Origin: an uncultured Bacteroidales bacterium
GTDB lineage: Bacteria; Bacteroidota; Bacteroidia; Bacteroidales; UBA932
Length of the DNA stretch: 64,000 nt
Assembly: GCA_900321655.1 (NCBI GenBank)
Contig: ONWU01000002.1
Coordinates: 1-64,000 of the forward strand
Direction of reading: 5' to 3'
Positions 21,341 to 30,557 of the stretch are shown here, one piece after another; position 1 is the stretch's first letter; each line of letters opens with the position of its first letter. Made by a program: the position numbers and the translations under genes. The notes under the pieces were generated by a model. The model worked only from the letters and a program-made list of their open reading frames with translations, was not told the origin of the DNA and did not search any database.

Positions 21341-22090
21341 TTAGAAGACCCACTTGATACCGGCGCAGGGACGGGCCCAGAAGCCCTTGGCGCTGCCGAA
21401 GTCGAAGGCAAGCTCTACCTCGCCGCCGATATTGAGGTTGTTCACGCCAAACCACTGGCCCACGTTGTACCACAGCTGGGGCTCGGAAAGGAAGACAATC
21501 TTGGAGGAAGCACCCAGGATATCCCCCTTGTGGTCATAATACAGATCGTGATCCTGCCACCAGAAATCGGCAAAGCCGCTGAAGCGGAGGCCCTTGGCGC
21601 CAAACAGATCCTGCAGGCCCCAGACGAAGGTGAACTGCATGGGAACCTGACTGTGAACGCCGACGATATGCTTGTAGAGTACCTTGAAATTGAAGGTGTT
21701 CTTGAAGTCCTTGGAGTGGACGAAATAATCAATACCGGCCAGGAAGGCGCTGTTGATAGCGTACTTGTTGTAGATACCGCCGTTGTATTCCACCTGCAGG
21801 CTGAATCCGTTCAGAACGGGAACGTTCTGCCAGAAATTCAGGCAGCGGGCAATTTCCATATAAGTTCCGTTGGGAGAAATGATCTTCTGGTCCACGCGGT
21901 TGTTGAAATCGTGGTCAATGAAGAAGAAGGTGTTTCCCCAGTTGTCATTGTAGAAACCTTCTACAGTGGTGGTAACGTGCTTACGATCCTTTCCGAAATC
22001 GTAAAAGACCTGGATGTTGGTCTGGGCCTTGGCCAGCTGGCCGAAAGCGAGGGTTGCAATTGCAACGGCGAGAATAGTTTTTTTAGACAT
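21341..22090 (-). CDS. DUF5020 family outer-membrane protein (Tsx-like nucleoside channel)
   Basis: 249 residues with a Sec signal (QLAKAQ). The rest is alternating beta strands with many aromatic residues and ends in a terminal Phe (GIKWVF), which fits an outer-membrane barrel of about 12 strands. Segments such as VFYDFGKDR, FFIDHDF and FWWQDHDLYY match what I recall of DUF5020, related to the Tsx nucleoside channel. Its place between two nucleobase permease genes (27 and 20 bases away) supports a role in passing nucleosides or bases across the outer membrane. Confidence 0.83.
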   Translation of the reverse strand: MSKKTILAVAIATLAFGQLAKAQTNIQVFYDFGKDRKHVTTTVEGFYNDNWGNTFFFIDHDFNNRVDQKIISPNGTYMEIARCLNFWQNVPVLNGFSLQVEYNGGIYNKYAINSAFLAGIDYFVHSKDFKNTFNFKVLYKHIVGVHSQVPMQFTFVWGLQDLFGAKGLRFSGFADFWWQDHDLYYDHKGDILGASSKIVFLSEPQLWYNVGQWFGVNNLNIGGEVELAFDFGSAKGFWARPCAGIKWVF

Positions 22091-22117
22091 AAAACGTAGT
22101 TTATGGAAGATAATATA

Positions 22118-23470
22118 TTATTTTCTCAATGAAGGATTGATCTCGAAGTTGACAGCCTTGTCGGCGTCGGGATTGGCACCGAACTCGTAGTCCTTGCCGG
22201 GCAGGACGGCATTCAGGAACACGCCCACCAGAGCTGCTACGGCCAGGCCGCTGAGGGAAGTGAAGCCCAGGGAGACGGCATCGTTGGAGCCATACTTGAT
22301 GCCGATGGCCAAAACCAGGATGAGGGCCATCACAATCACGTTGCGGCTTCTGGTGAAGTCCACCTGGTTCTCCACCACATTTCTGACACCCACGGCGGAA
22401 ATCATACCATACAGCACCAGCGACACACCGCCGATGGTGGCGGCCGGCATACAGCTGATGAGGGCGCTGAACTTGGGGCAGAAACTGAGGACGATGGCAA
22501 AGCAGGCGGCGATGCGGATGACGCGGGGGTCAAAAACCCTTGTGAGGTGCAGCACGCCGGTATTCTCGCCATAAGTGGTGTTGGCAGGTGCGCCGAAAAG
22601 GGAAGCCACCATAGTGGCCACACCGTCTCCCATCAGGGTGCGGTGCAGGCCCGGGTCTTCCAGATAGTTCTCTCCCGTAGTGGAGGAAATGGCACAGATA
22701 TCACCGATGTGCTCCATCATGGTAGCCAGGGAAATGGGAACAATGGCAATGATGGCACTCACGATAAGGCCCCAGTTGGGATTGGCAAATACGTGGAAAG
22801 CGGTATTTTCCCATTTGAACGGAAGGCCCACCCAGGCAGCTTCCTTCACGGCCGTAAAATCACACAGGCCGAAGCAGGCAGCCACCAGATAGGAACCCAG
22901 CACGCCCAGTAGGATGGGAATGATCTTGATCATCCTCCTTCCCCATATATTGCACACAATGATAATCACGATGGCCAGGATGGCAATCCACCAGTTCTGG
23001 TTGCAGTTGTTGATGGCGCTGCCGGAAAGCGTAAGGCCGATGGCGATGATGATGGGTCCCGTCACGATGGGAGGGAAAAACCGCATCACTTTCCGGGCAC
23101 CGAAAACGGCGAAAAACGCAGCCAGGATAAAATAAATTATGCCTGACGAAAAAACTCCGATGCAGGCATAAGGCAATGATTCCGTGAGGGTGAGTCCTTG
23201 GGCTTCTCCCATGGTGACAACGGTTGCATAGCCACCCAGAAAAGCGAAGGATGAACCCAGGAACGCCGGGACCTTCATCTTGGTCAGAACGTGGAAAATA
23301 AGGGTGCCAAGGCCTGCAAACAGCAGGGTGGCGCTCATCGAGAGACCGGTAATTACCGGAACCAGGACCGTGGCTCCGAACATGGCGAACATGTGCTGGA
23401 GACCGAGGGTAAGCATCTTACCCGTACCTAGTTTACGGGCGTCATAGATGGCTTGCTGATTTTGTGTCAT
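22118..23470 (-). CDS. uraA: NCS2 uracil permease (UraA/PyrP type)
   Basis: 450 residues, multi-pass. Diagnostic UraA-type segments: LGLQHMFAMFGATVLVPVITG at the start is shortened here to its core LQHMFAMFGATVLVP, then PAFLGSSFAFLGG, GPIIIAIGLTLSG, MEHIGDICAISSTTGENY and NTTYGENTGVLHLT. The GENTG and Glu-rich motifs carry the uracil and proton-coupling residues of the family. First gene of the nucleobase operon, with a well-formed promoter and a dyad element in its leader. Xanthine or uracil preference is based on overall resemblance to UraA. Confidence 0.93.
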   Translation of the reverse strand: MTQNQQAIYDARKLGTGKMLTLGLQHMFAMFGATVLVPVITGLSMSATLLFAGLGTLIFHVLTKMKVPAFLGSSFAFLGGYATVVTMGEAQGLTLTESLPYACIGVFSSGIIYFILAAFFAVFGARKVMRFFPPIVTGPIIIAIGLTLSGSAINNCNQNWWIAILAIVIIIVCNIWGRRMIKIIPILLGVLGSYLVAACFGLCDFTAVKEAAWVGLPFKWENTAFHVFANPNWGLIVSAIIAIVPISLATMMEHIGDICAISSTTGENYLEDPGLHRTLMGDGVATMVASLFGAPANTTYGENTGVLHLTRVFDPRVIRIAACFAIVLSFCPKFSALISCMPAATIGGVSLVLYGMISAVGVRNVVENQVDFTRSRNVIVMALILVLAIGIKYGSNDAVSLGFTSLSGLAVAALVGVFLNAVLPGKDYEFGANPDADKAVNFEINPSLRK

Positions 23471-23477
23471 ATATAAA

Positions 23478-23498
23478 GGTTAAAGGATTATCCTAACC
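23478..23498. promoter_or_regulatory. Dyad element in the uracil permease leader
   Basis: Imperfect 21-base palindrome (GGTTAAAGGAT facing ATCCTAACC around a central base) lies between the predicted start of transcription and the uraA ATG. It could be an operator or a small RNA hairpin. No regulator is encoded nearby. Confidence 0.4.
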
Positions 23499-23518
23499 AC
23501 ACAGTCCATATGAACACG

Positions 23519-23549
23519 CAAAATTAGATATTAAAATAATTTAATACAA
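23519..23549 (-). promoter_or_regulatory. Promoter of the nucleobase uptake operon
   Basis: Minus-strand -7 box TAATTTTG (23519-23526) and -33 TTG (23547-23549) separated by exactly 20 bases, the best-formed Bacteroidetes-type promoter in this part of the window. It predicts a leader of about 45 bases. Confidence 0.75.
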
Positions 23550-23584
23550 GCCCTCCGAAAATATTTTTCAAAAAGTTATCAACA

Positions 23585-24088
23585 CTAGCGGTCTACATAA
23601 TAGCCCAGAGCACTGTCTGTCTCGCTGGCCTCATAGAACTTCTTCAGCAGGCGGTCACTCTTTTCCTTGTCATACATTTCTTCGTAGTCGTGGTGGTAGG
23701 AAGCATCCGGAACCACATTCACGTCGAAACGCATTTCGGCCATTCCGTTGGGAGAGATATTGCCCCAGAAACGGATGGCATGTTCAACCTTGCCCACATT
23801 CTTGCGGCTGTCGTAGCGGAGGGTCACCATCATCGAACTCTCCGGAGGCACCACCATTTCGTGGTCACTTTCCAAGATGATGCAGCCACAGGAAGGCTGG
23901 ATATCCCTCACCACCAGCGGCACCTTGCCCTTGTTGTAGATCTTCACCATCACAGACAGTTCCTGTCCCTGGAGGATGGGATAATAGTGACGCACCGGGT
24001 CCTTGATCTCCACGGTGGTAAACTGCACCTTGCGGGAACATCCCACCAGGGTGAGCAGGGTCAGAAGCAGAAGAAGGACTCTTTTCAT
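23585..24088 (-). CDS. DUF1573 lipoprotein, last gene of the five-gene glycan operon
   Basis: 167 residues. I start at the ATG at 24088, which overlaps the preceding stop as TGATG; a GTG one codon earlier is the alternative. Lipoprotein signal with LTLVGC. The body is an Ig-like DUF1573 domain: VMVKIYNKGKVPLVVRDIQ, the family SCGC motif, and MVTLRYDSRKNVGKVEHAI. DUF1573 proteins are common secreted proteins of Bacteroidetes with no settled function. Its translational coupling to the DUF4838 gene ties it to the putative exopolysaccharide machine. A chaperone or surface-attachment part is only a guess. Confidence 0.85.
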   Translation of the reverse strand: MKRVLLLLLTLLTLVGCSRKVQFTTVEIKDPVRHYYPILQGQELSVMVKIYNKGKVPLVVRDIQPSCGCIILESDHEMVVPPESSMMVTLRYDSRKNVGKVEHAIRFWGNISPNGMAEMRFDVNVVPDASYHHDYEEMYDKEKSDRLLKKFYEASETDSALGYYVDR

Positions 24089-26277
24089 CACTTGAAATAA
24101 ATTTCGTCAATACCTACGTTTCGGGTATGGGAAGGGATGATGCGAAGCTCCACCTTGGAAGGTCGGCCGAATCCGGCCGATCCCTTGAAGGTCACCTTCT
24201 CCCCTTCATCCACATAGTCCACCAGGCCCTCCCGTCGAAGGACACCCACATTCCGGTCATCGGCCCATACCTCCACGGACTTCGGAGGCGACATCCTGTG
24301 CCGCTCGCTGTTGAGGAAGGACATCGAGAATTCTCCGGACTGGCCCTGGAGAACGGAGGCAGGCAATTCTATCACCAGGTCTTTCTGGGGATACACCTGC
24401 CATCCCCAGTGGTAGTTCTGGGAAATACCGGCCACGGCGTCCGTGAGTTTGGTCGTCTTTTCCGAGCCCCCGTCAAAGGAAACCGTCAGCGGCTGCCGCA
24501 GGAGGAGGTCGTTGTTCCAGGTTCCGCTGGCCAGCCACAGTTCCACTTCGTTCTCATAGTCGGCCACATATACACCGGCTTCATTTACGCGGTCCATATG
24601 GTCCATAGCGGCATATTCGTTGTCTGTCAGAATCCAGAGATCGTCTTCGGGAGTCATGATCTTGAGGTCTTCCACGGCAGACCACACCTCCGGTTTCACC
24701 ACCCACTGGTCTCCCACCAGTTCGGCAAAACCGCCGGAGCCCAGGCCGTGGATGCGGCACATCTCCAGGAAGGAGAAAGACACGAACTGACGCGTTTTTT
24801 CGTAGATGACACGTTCCCGATGGCTCATTTCCATGGCCGATGCCCGCAGATACACCGAGTAGAATTCCCGGAAATCCCGCTCGGAAAGATACGAATGGAG
24901 AGATTCCTCCATTCCTCCGTACAGGGGCAGTTCGGCGCCTGAGCGGCGGGCATTCTGCTCCATCGAGAGAACGACCGAGGAATAAAACTGCCCCACATTG
25001 GGCATGGCATCCTGGTAATACTCCCTCACCAGCCGGTCTATGTCTGCATCCGGATTCAGAAGAAGAGCGGCCAGCAGGAAGGAGTACATCTCCTGCTGCA
25101 TGGAATAGAAATAGCCGGATCCGTTGAGGAAGAGGCCCTTCACTCCCCTCTTCCGGTACTCCCGGAAGCGCTCCTGCATCACGTACAGGATGGGATAAGG
25201 AGTGAGATAATCGTCAAAGTTGGACACATAGTCCCAGATGTAGACATTGTCCGTCAGCGCCTGCCACTTCTCCAGGTTCCGGAAGAACTTCTGGCAGCGC
25301 TCGTCATCGGCATTCCAGGAACGGGGATAGTCTATGGCCGACAGGAACACCCCCACATTGTGGGGCAGATGATGGTCCGGGCACTCCTGGGTGGTGGAAT
25401 AACCCGGGATGAAGAAGGTATGGTTGGGGAAACGGGCTGCCAGCCGTTCCACAAAAAGAACCAGCGCCGGGGTAGCATTGGTCCGGGTATTCCCGGCCGT
25501 TTCGCAACGGCGGCACATGCATACCCAGTCATTGTCGGCCGGACCGATGGTCATCCGGTACGGAACCTTGGAACCATCTCCGTACTGGTCCATAATGTAC
25601 TTTTCCGTCAGTTCCAGCAGTTTGTCGGAAGAAAAGCAGAACTGGTTCTGATGAACAATCCCGTCCGTTCCCTTGGCAAAGAGGGCCTGGTCCATATTCT
25701 GGTAACCGAAAGAGAGGTTGCCGTTGCTGCCCAGCACGCGGGAGAGGTTGTGCCCCCAGATGCCCCAGTCTATTTCCAGGTTGTTCAGGGCCAGGAGATA
25801 GGTCATGTCTATGTTCTGGTTGGTGGGCATATAGAGGTCTCTGTATTCGAAGGGGAACGTGACCACCGTGTCCCTTCCGCTCAGCTGCAGCGGCGGAAGA
25901 TCGTCCGTGCTGATCCCCTTGTCCTCCTTCCCGGCCATCTTGATAAACTGGTACACCAGCCAGATCATCGTCCTTTCATCCCGGGCCCTCAGGTCGTATC
26001 CTCCTCCCGGAATTTTCGAAAAGCTGTAGTCCCCTCCGAAATCATCGGCCACGTGGATGGCGACTTCTATTCCGTCCCGATCCAGCAGATTGGCCTCGCA
26101 ACGGCGTTGCAGGTGCTTTTTCATATACTCCGCCATCTTGGCATCCAGGGCCCTTCCCTGCACGTCGGGATGGATATAGTACGTGTGTACGGCGTCCGAA
26201 CCCCGCACCAGGTTGTTACATCCTACAGACAGGACACCCACCAGAAACAGATTAGAAAGAAATCGCAAGAGAGACAT
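24088..26277 (-). CDS. DUF4838 lipoprotein (glycosidase-like fold suspected)
   Basis: 729 residues. I chose the ATG at 26277: it begins a lipoprotein signal (LVGVLSVGCNN, Cys20), while the longer frame adds 15 residues inside the upstream gene. The N-terminal 140 residues resemble the alpha/beta domain that precedes catalytic barrels in GH67/GH20-like enzymes (DLRARDERTMIWLVYQF). The middle matches DUF4838 (LALNNLEIDWGIWGHNL, IGPADNDWVCMCRRC, NVYIWDYVSNFDDYL, GLFLNGSGYFYSMQQEM). The last 150 residues are beta-rich and may bind sugar. It overlaps the upstream TPR-barrel gene by 26 bases. In place and build it could be the counterpart of PgaB or BcsZ, trimming polymer at export; no catalytic residues can be proven by eye. 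Confidence 0.75.
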   Translation of the reverse strand: MSLLRFLSNLFLVGVLSVGCNNLVRGSDAVHTYYIHPDVQGRALDAKMAEYMKKHLQRRCEANLLDRDGIEVAIHVADDFGGDYSFSKIPGGGYDLRARDERTMIWLVYQFIKMAGKEDKGISTDDLPPLQLSGRDTVVTFPFEYRDLYMPTNQNIDMTYLLALNNLEIDWGIWGHNLSRVLGSNGNLSFGYQNMDQALFAKGTDGIVHQNQFCFSSDKLLELTEKYIMDQYGDGSKVPYRMTIGPADNDWVCMCRRCETAGNTRTNATPALVLFVERLAARFPNHTFFIPGYSTTQECPDHHLPHNVGVFLSAIDYPRSWNADDERCQKFFRNLEKWQALTDNVYIWDYVSNFDDYLTPYPILYVMQERFREYRKRGVKGLFLNGSGYFYSMQQEMYSFLLAALLLNPDADIDRLVREYYQDAMPNVGQFYSSVVLSMEQNARRSGAELPLYGGMEESLHSYLSERDFREFYSVYLRASAMEMSHRERVIYEKTRQFVSFSFLEMCRIHGLGSGGFAELVGDQWVVKPEVWSAVEDLKIMTPEDDLWILTDNEYAAMDHMDRVNEAGVYVADYENEVELWLASGTWNNDLLLRQPLTVSFDGGSEKTTKLTDAVAGISQNYHWGWQVYPQKDLVIELPASVLQGQSGEFSMSFLNSERHRMSPPKSVEVWADDRNVGVLRREGLVDYVDEGEKVTFKGSAGFGRPSKVELRIIPSHTRNVGIDEIYFK

Positions 26278-29071
26278 GGGCCATAAGGAGATTTCGGTAA
26301 CTGACAGAGGCACGCTGGTCATACAGGGTATTCCAGGTACCGGAGAACTGAAGGGCCAGGTTATGGGTAATGGCCCACTGCGCCGTCAACGCCACAAAGG
26401 AATTGAGGTGGTTGAAAACGGACGAGGTCTGGTAGTAATTCAGGAAAAGGATTTCCGGAGCGGTACCGGCACCGGCCTGCGCCTCCACGTAGGAACGTCC
26501 TCCGTCGAAGGGGAAGAAGCGGTAACGGGCCGATCCGTTGAAGAACACGATGCCATAGATGGTGCCGGAAGTGAACTTGAGACCCGCATACATATTGTTC
26601 CAGGTATGGGTCACATTCAGGTTACCGGCATACATCTGTGCCTTGTCCTGCAGATAGCGATAGGAAGCGCCCACCTCCAGGTCCCAGTCCCGCGGCAGAT
26701 GGAAAGTTCCGGTAAAGTCTCCCCCGGCCACCGGGAAGTAGGCCGTGCCGAAGGAACCGGCGAGCTGCGTACTGAACACCTGGCCGAAGTGGTGCGTCCA
26801 GGAAGTCTGGAACTGTAGGCCGCGGCCACCGGCCGAAAGATACATCTGGTGATCTTCGTCATACTCCGGATCCCGGCTGGTGAAGTTGATGCGGCTCTGG
26901 AATTCGTCCCGCTTCCAGTTGTGGGCATACCCCACGGAGGCAATGGCCATCAGCGTATTCTTATCCGTGAAACGCATAAAGTCTATGCCCACGTCCATCA
27001 CATTGTGAAGCGTTTTGGCCCGGATGGAATTCATACGGGACTTGTATTCCCTCTCTTCCAGCAGAGAAGGCTGGTAATTGCGCTGATACACATAGGCCGA
27101 ATCCCAGTCCTTGCGCTTTTCGTACACCAGGCCGCGCGTATACCGGACGGCAGGGTCCTGGGGGCGCACCCGCAGGGCTTCGTCCAGAATCTTTTCGGCC
27201 TTGTCGATGTCCCTGGATTTGAGGAGCTTGGTGGCAAAGGCGTCCGAGATGCCGGCATAGCTCTTCTGGAGGTCCTCGTCGGCCGGGAAATCCAGCAGAT
27301 AGGGCGAGAGGATGGCCAGGGCTTCGGCCTCCCTTCCCCGCTCTGCGTAGATAGTAGCGGCCTTGATGGGGAACGTAAGGTCCCCGGGATAGGCGTCTAT
27401 GCCCCTCAGGGCGTACGGGAGCGGCTCATCGGCCGTGCGAAGGGCATAGCGAAGGCCCCAGTAGTCTTTCGGATCCATCTGGAGAATGGTCTCGCAGATA
27501 TCGTACAGGCCCGTGAGGGCTCCTGCCTGCAGACGGTCCTTCAGATAGGTGTAAGCCGTTTCCTTATAGGCACCGGAAAGCAGGCGAAGGCTCAGGGAAT
27601 CGCTGGCATCGGCATAGGAGGAATACAGGGCCTGGAGAGCGACCTCCGGCTTACCCTGCTTCACCAGAAGGGCGGCGTAATCCATCGTCACCGGAACCTC
27701 CGATTCTGTTTTCAGGCGCTCCCTCAGCATGGCCACAGCCCTGTCGGGCTGGTTGGTTTCCCGGTAGCAGACGGACAGGCGGCGGATGGCCGATGCCCTC
27801 AGGTCCGGATCTACACTGGAGCGGCGGACGAATTCCAGAAGAGGGATGGCGCGGGCGTACACCTCCTCATTCATAAAGTCTGCCGCCTCCGAAAGGCGCA
27901 TCCGGCTGACGGCCAGATTGAGGTCGTAGTCGTCCGGATACAGGGAGAAACCCTGATTCAGGCTGTGGGCGGCCGATTCCGTCCTTCCCATACGGGTATA
28001 AATGTCCTGCTCCATCATATACCAGCGCGGGGCATCCCCCTTCTTGAGACGCATCTCATTGATATAATGAAGGGCATCGTCGTAATAGCCCCTCCGGATG
28101 GACTGGTTCAGAAGGAACTGGAGGGATTCCAGGGTCTTTTCGGCATCGTAGATGCGCGTATAGGTCTGATAGACATCCGCCTCGTACTCTATGCGGGCAC
28201 TTTCGGCCTGCAGCATCCGGAAGAGGTTCTCCAGTTCCGAGGAGCGGGAAAGAGCCATCTGGTTCCGCACCAGCGTGAGGGCGGCCACCGTCCGGCCTTC
28301 CTCCATCAGGATGTCCGTCGCTTTCTTCACCAGAGGCACATTGCCCGGGTTGGCGTTGATGGCCGCCGTGAGGTTCTCCAGGGCATCGCTCAGCTTTCCC
28401 TTCTGGATGAGGATGTTGGCATAGGCCAGCTGGTAGTCCACATCGTTGGGCGTCATCTTCACAATCTCCCGCAGGGCATCCTCGGCGGCCGAGGAATCTC
28501 CGCTCTGGCGGGCCTGCTGGTAAGTGGTTTCCAGCACGTCGAAGTAGTCGCTGCTGATGGAAGCGTCGTTGGGATAAATCTGGGACAGGCGCTTCAGAAG
28601 CGTATTGGCTTCCTCAAAGTTGCCCATCTTCTTGTAAAGATCCACTTTTCTTAGCCACAGGCCCTTCCAGTAAGGGTTCACCTCCAGCAGTTCGTTCACA
28701 TAGCAGATGGCGCTGGAGTAGTTGCCGGTGATTTCCTCCAGGTTCACCAGCAGCGTCTTGGCATCCATATAGTGGTAATTGATCTGGCAGGCCTTCACCA
28801 GGTGATACCGGGCCTTGTCATAATCCTTGCCGTTCCACCAGTACCGGCCGGCCAGATAATGCAGGCCCGCCTCTTCCGGATAATACTCCATGCCCTGGTC
28901 CAGCAGTTCCTTGCCCTTGGCCCAGCGGTGCTGGGAGAAGAGGTTGGACACCTTCTCGGCATACTCTCCGGGGGTGTCTCTCTGCGGGATAATGGCCTTC
29001 TTCTTATTCTGCGCCTGCATTCCTGCAGACACAGCCACTATCAACCCTATGAGCAGCATCCATCTACGCAT
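26252..29071 (-). CDS. TPR protein with C-terminal YaiO-type outer-membrane beta-barrel
   Basis: 939 residues. I chose the ATG at 29071, which starts a Sec signal (MRRWMLLIGLIVAVSAGMQAQ); the longer frame lies inside the preceding gene. Residues about 30-690 are tetratricopeptide repeats (for example EEAGLHYLAGRYWWNGKDYDKA, here seen as units of about 34 residues with small-large-Gly-Tyr patterns). Residues about 715-939 alternate hydrophobic and polar positions in strands and end in Phe (HVSLAISF), like YaiO_OMB barrels. A long periplasmic TPR scaffold fused to an outer-membrane barrel is the plan of BcsC, PgaA and AlgK/E exporters. It overlaps its upstream GT2 gene by 8 bases. Confidence 0.82.
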   Translation of the reverse strand: MRRWMLLIGLIVAVSAGMQAQNKKKAIIPQRDTPGEYAEKVSNLFSQHRWAKGKELLDQGMEYYPEEAGLHYLAGRYWWNGKDYDKARYHLVKACQINYHYMDAKTLLVNLEEITGNYSSAICYVNELLEVNPYWKGLWLRKVDLYKKMGNFEEANTLLKRLSQIYPNDASISSDYFDVLETTYQQARQSGDSSAAEDALREIVKMTPNDVDYQLAYANILIQKGKLSDALENLTAAINANPGNVPLVKKATDILMEEGRTVAALTLVRNQMALSRSSELENLFRMLQAESARIEYEADVYQTYTRIYDAEKTLESLQFLLNQSIRRGYYDDALHYINEMRLKKGDAPRWYMMEQDIYTRMGRTESAAHSLNQGFSLYPDDYDLNLAVSRMRLSEAADFMNEEVYARAIPLLEFVRRSSVDPDLRASAIRRLSVCYRETNQPDRAVAMLRERLKTESEVPVTMDYAALLVKQGKPEVALQALYSSYADASDSLSLRLLSGAYKETAYTYLKDRLQAGALTGLYDICETILQMDPKDYWGLRYALRTADEPLPYALRGIDAYPGDLTFPIKAATIYAERGREAEALAILSPYLLDFPADEDLQKSYAGISDAFATKLLKSRDIDKAEKILDEALRVRPQDPAVRYTRGLVYEKRKDWDSAYVYQRNYQPSLLEEREYKSRMNSIRAKTLHNVMDVGIDFMRFTDKNTLMAIASVGYAHNWKRDEFQSRINFTSRDPEYDEDHQMYLSAGGRGLQFQTSWTHHFGQVFSTQLAGSFGTAYFPVAGGDFTGTFHLPRDWDLEVGASYRYLQDKAQMYAGNLNVTHTWNNMYAGLKFTSGTIYGIVFFNGSARYRFFPFDGGRSYVEAQAGAGTAPEILFLNYYQTSSVFNHLNSFVALTAQWAITHNLALQFSGTWNTLYDQRASVSYRNLLMAHVSLAISF

Positions 29072-30557
29072 CGGGCTTTTTCTGCTGAGGTTGTTGCATA
29101 GGGGCCAGGGTGGTGGGTTTGGGGCCCACGGGCTTGGCCGACTGCACACCCTTTCTGGTCATGTTACCCCAAACCATCTGGGTACCCAGGATGTGTTTCC
29201 AATAGCCCCTGAGGCTGAAATAGGTATTGAGCGGGTGGTACAGGAAGGGCTCCAGCAGGGAAGCCATCACAAACCACAGATAATCTGTCTTTTTCTTGAA
29301 GGAGGTGCCCACCCAGTTATCATACGAAATAATCACCATCGTGAGCAGCTGGGCAAAGATGTACAGACCCAGGAAAGCGATCCAGATGGTATGGTAGTTA
29401 ACGGCACCGCGCAGGAAGAACCAGAATACGGAAAGATAGCCGATGAGTTCCACCACCGGGGCCAGCAGCTCAAAGAAGAACACGTACGTGAGCGTAAGGG
29501 CGCCATAACGGCGATAATTGCGGTTGCCCACCATATCCCGGTGAACACCGTAGAACTGGAAAAGGCCGCGTCCCCAGCGGGTGCGCTGGCGGCTGAGCAC
29601 CTTCAGGGTGGAAGGGCCTTCCGTCCAGCAGCAGGTCTCGGGAATCTGGACAATGCGGTAGTCTTCCCCGGTATCGCACATATACCGGACCATACGGGCC
29701 ACGATGTCCATATCCTCGGCAAAGGAGTCTCCGTCGTAGCCGCCGGCCTTGATGGCAATCTCACGGTCGAACATACCGAAACCGCCGGATACATTCTGCA
29801 GGGCATTGATGCGGGCCAGGGCGGTTTTGCCGATGAGGAAGGAGCGGGTGTACTCCAGGTCCTGGAACAGGGGGATGAGGCTGTGGGGCGGACGGGCGTC
29901 CACCATCTTTCCCTCCTCCACGATACTGCCGTTGCTCATGCGCATCGTGGCACTGACGGCAATCACGCGGCGGGTAGAAGCCATCGTGGGCCAGATGATG
30001 CGGTAAAGGGCGTACTGATCCAGTACGCAGTCCACGTCCGTGCACACGAAGAACTTGTTGGAGAGCACATTGATGCCGGCATTGGAGGCATCGGCCTTGG
30101 TGCCGCCGTTCACCTTGTCCACTACGGTAAGCCGCTTGAAGGACGGGTTGTCGCTCTTTGTCTTGTACAGGCCGCGGAAAGGCTTGGTCTTGATCTTTTC
30201 CACATAGGCGTACGGGACCTTGACCAGGTCAAAATTCTCTATGAGCAGTTCCAGGGTCTTGTCCTTGGAACCGTCATTCACGATAACCACCTCGAAATCC
30301 GGATAATCCAGGCTCAGCAGAGACTTCACATTGGTGATAACGGTCTTCTCCTCATTGTACGCCGGGGCTACGATGGAAATGCCGGGGGTGTAAGGAGATT
30401 TCTTAAGCTCGTCGATGGTGTACGCATCGTCGTGATAGGTGTAGTGCTTGCGGTGCTCCAGAAACGCCAGGATAGCCATAGCCACATAGCTCGAAAGAAC
30501 TATGGTGGAATAGATGGCTACGAAGTAGCTGAAGATGGTATCGAACGTCTCAAGCAT
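29064..30557 (-). CDS. Processive GT2 polysaccharide synthase (cellulose/PNAG-synthase-like)
   Basis: 497 residues. One membrane helix near 8-34, a cytosolic GT-A domain (about 58-335) and about four more helices (352-381, 388-412, 427-441 region). All landmarks of membrane-bound processive GT2 enzymes are present: VIVNDGSKDKT with Asp95, the substrate DVD at 174-176, ED at 281-282 (FAEDMD) and QRTRW at 324-328. Such enzymes build and extrude beta-linked polymers (cellulose, poly-N-acetylglucosamine, hyaluronan). No PilZ domain is seen, so c-di-GMP control is not apparent. Its gene overlaps both neighbours by 8 bases. The sugar polymerised is unknown. Confidence 0.92.
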   Translation of the reverse strand: MLETFDTIFSYFVAIYSTIVLSSYVAMAILAFLEHRKHYTYHDDAYTIDELKKSPYTPGISIVAPAYNEEKTVITNVKSLLSLDYPDFEVVIVNDGSKDKTLELLIENFDLVKVPYAYVEKIKTKPFRGLYKTKSDNPSFKRLTVVDKVNGGTKADASNAGINVLSNKFFVCTDVDCVLDQYALYRIIWPTMASTRRVIAVSATMRMSNGSIVEEGKMVDARPPHSLIPLFQDLEYTRSFLIGKTALARINALQNVSGGFGMFDREIAIKAGGYDGDSFAEDMDIVARMVRYMCDTGEDYRIVQIPETCCWTEGPSTLKVLSRQRTRWGRGLFQFYGVHRDMVGNRNYRRYGALTLTYVFFFELLAPVVELIGYLSVFWFFLRGAVNYHTIWIAFLGLYIFAQLLTMVIISYDNWVGTSFKKKTDYLWFVMASLLEPFLYHPLNTYFSLRGYWKHILGTQMVWGNMTRKGVQSAKPVGPKPTTLAPMQQPQQKKPDA

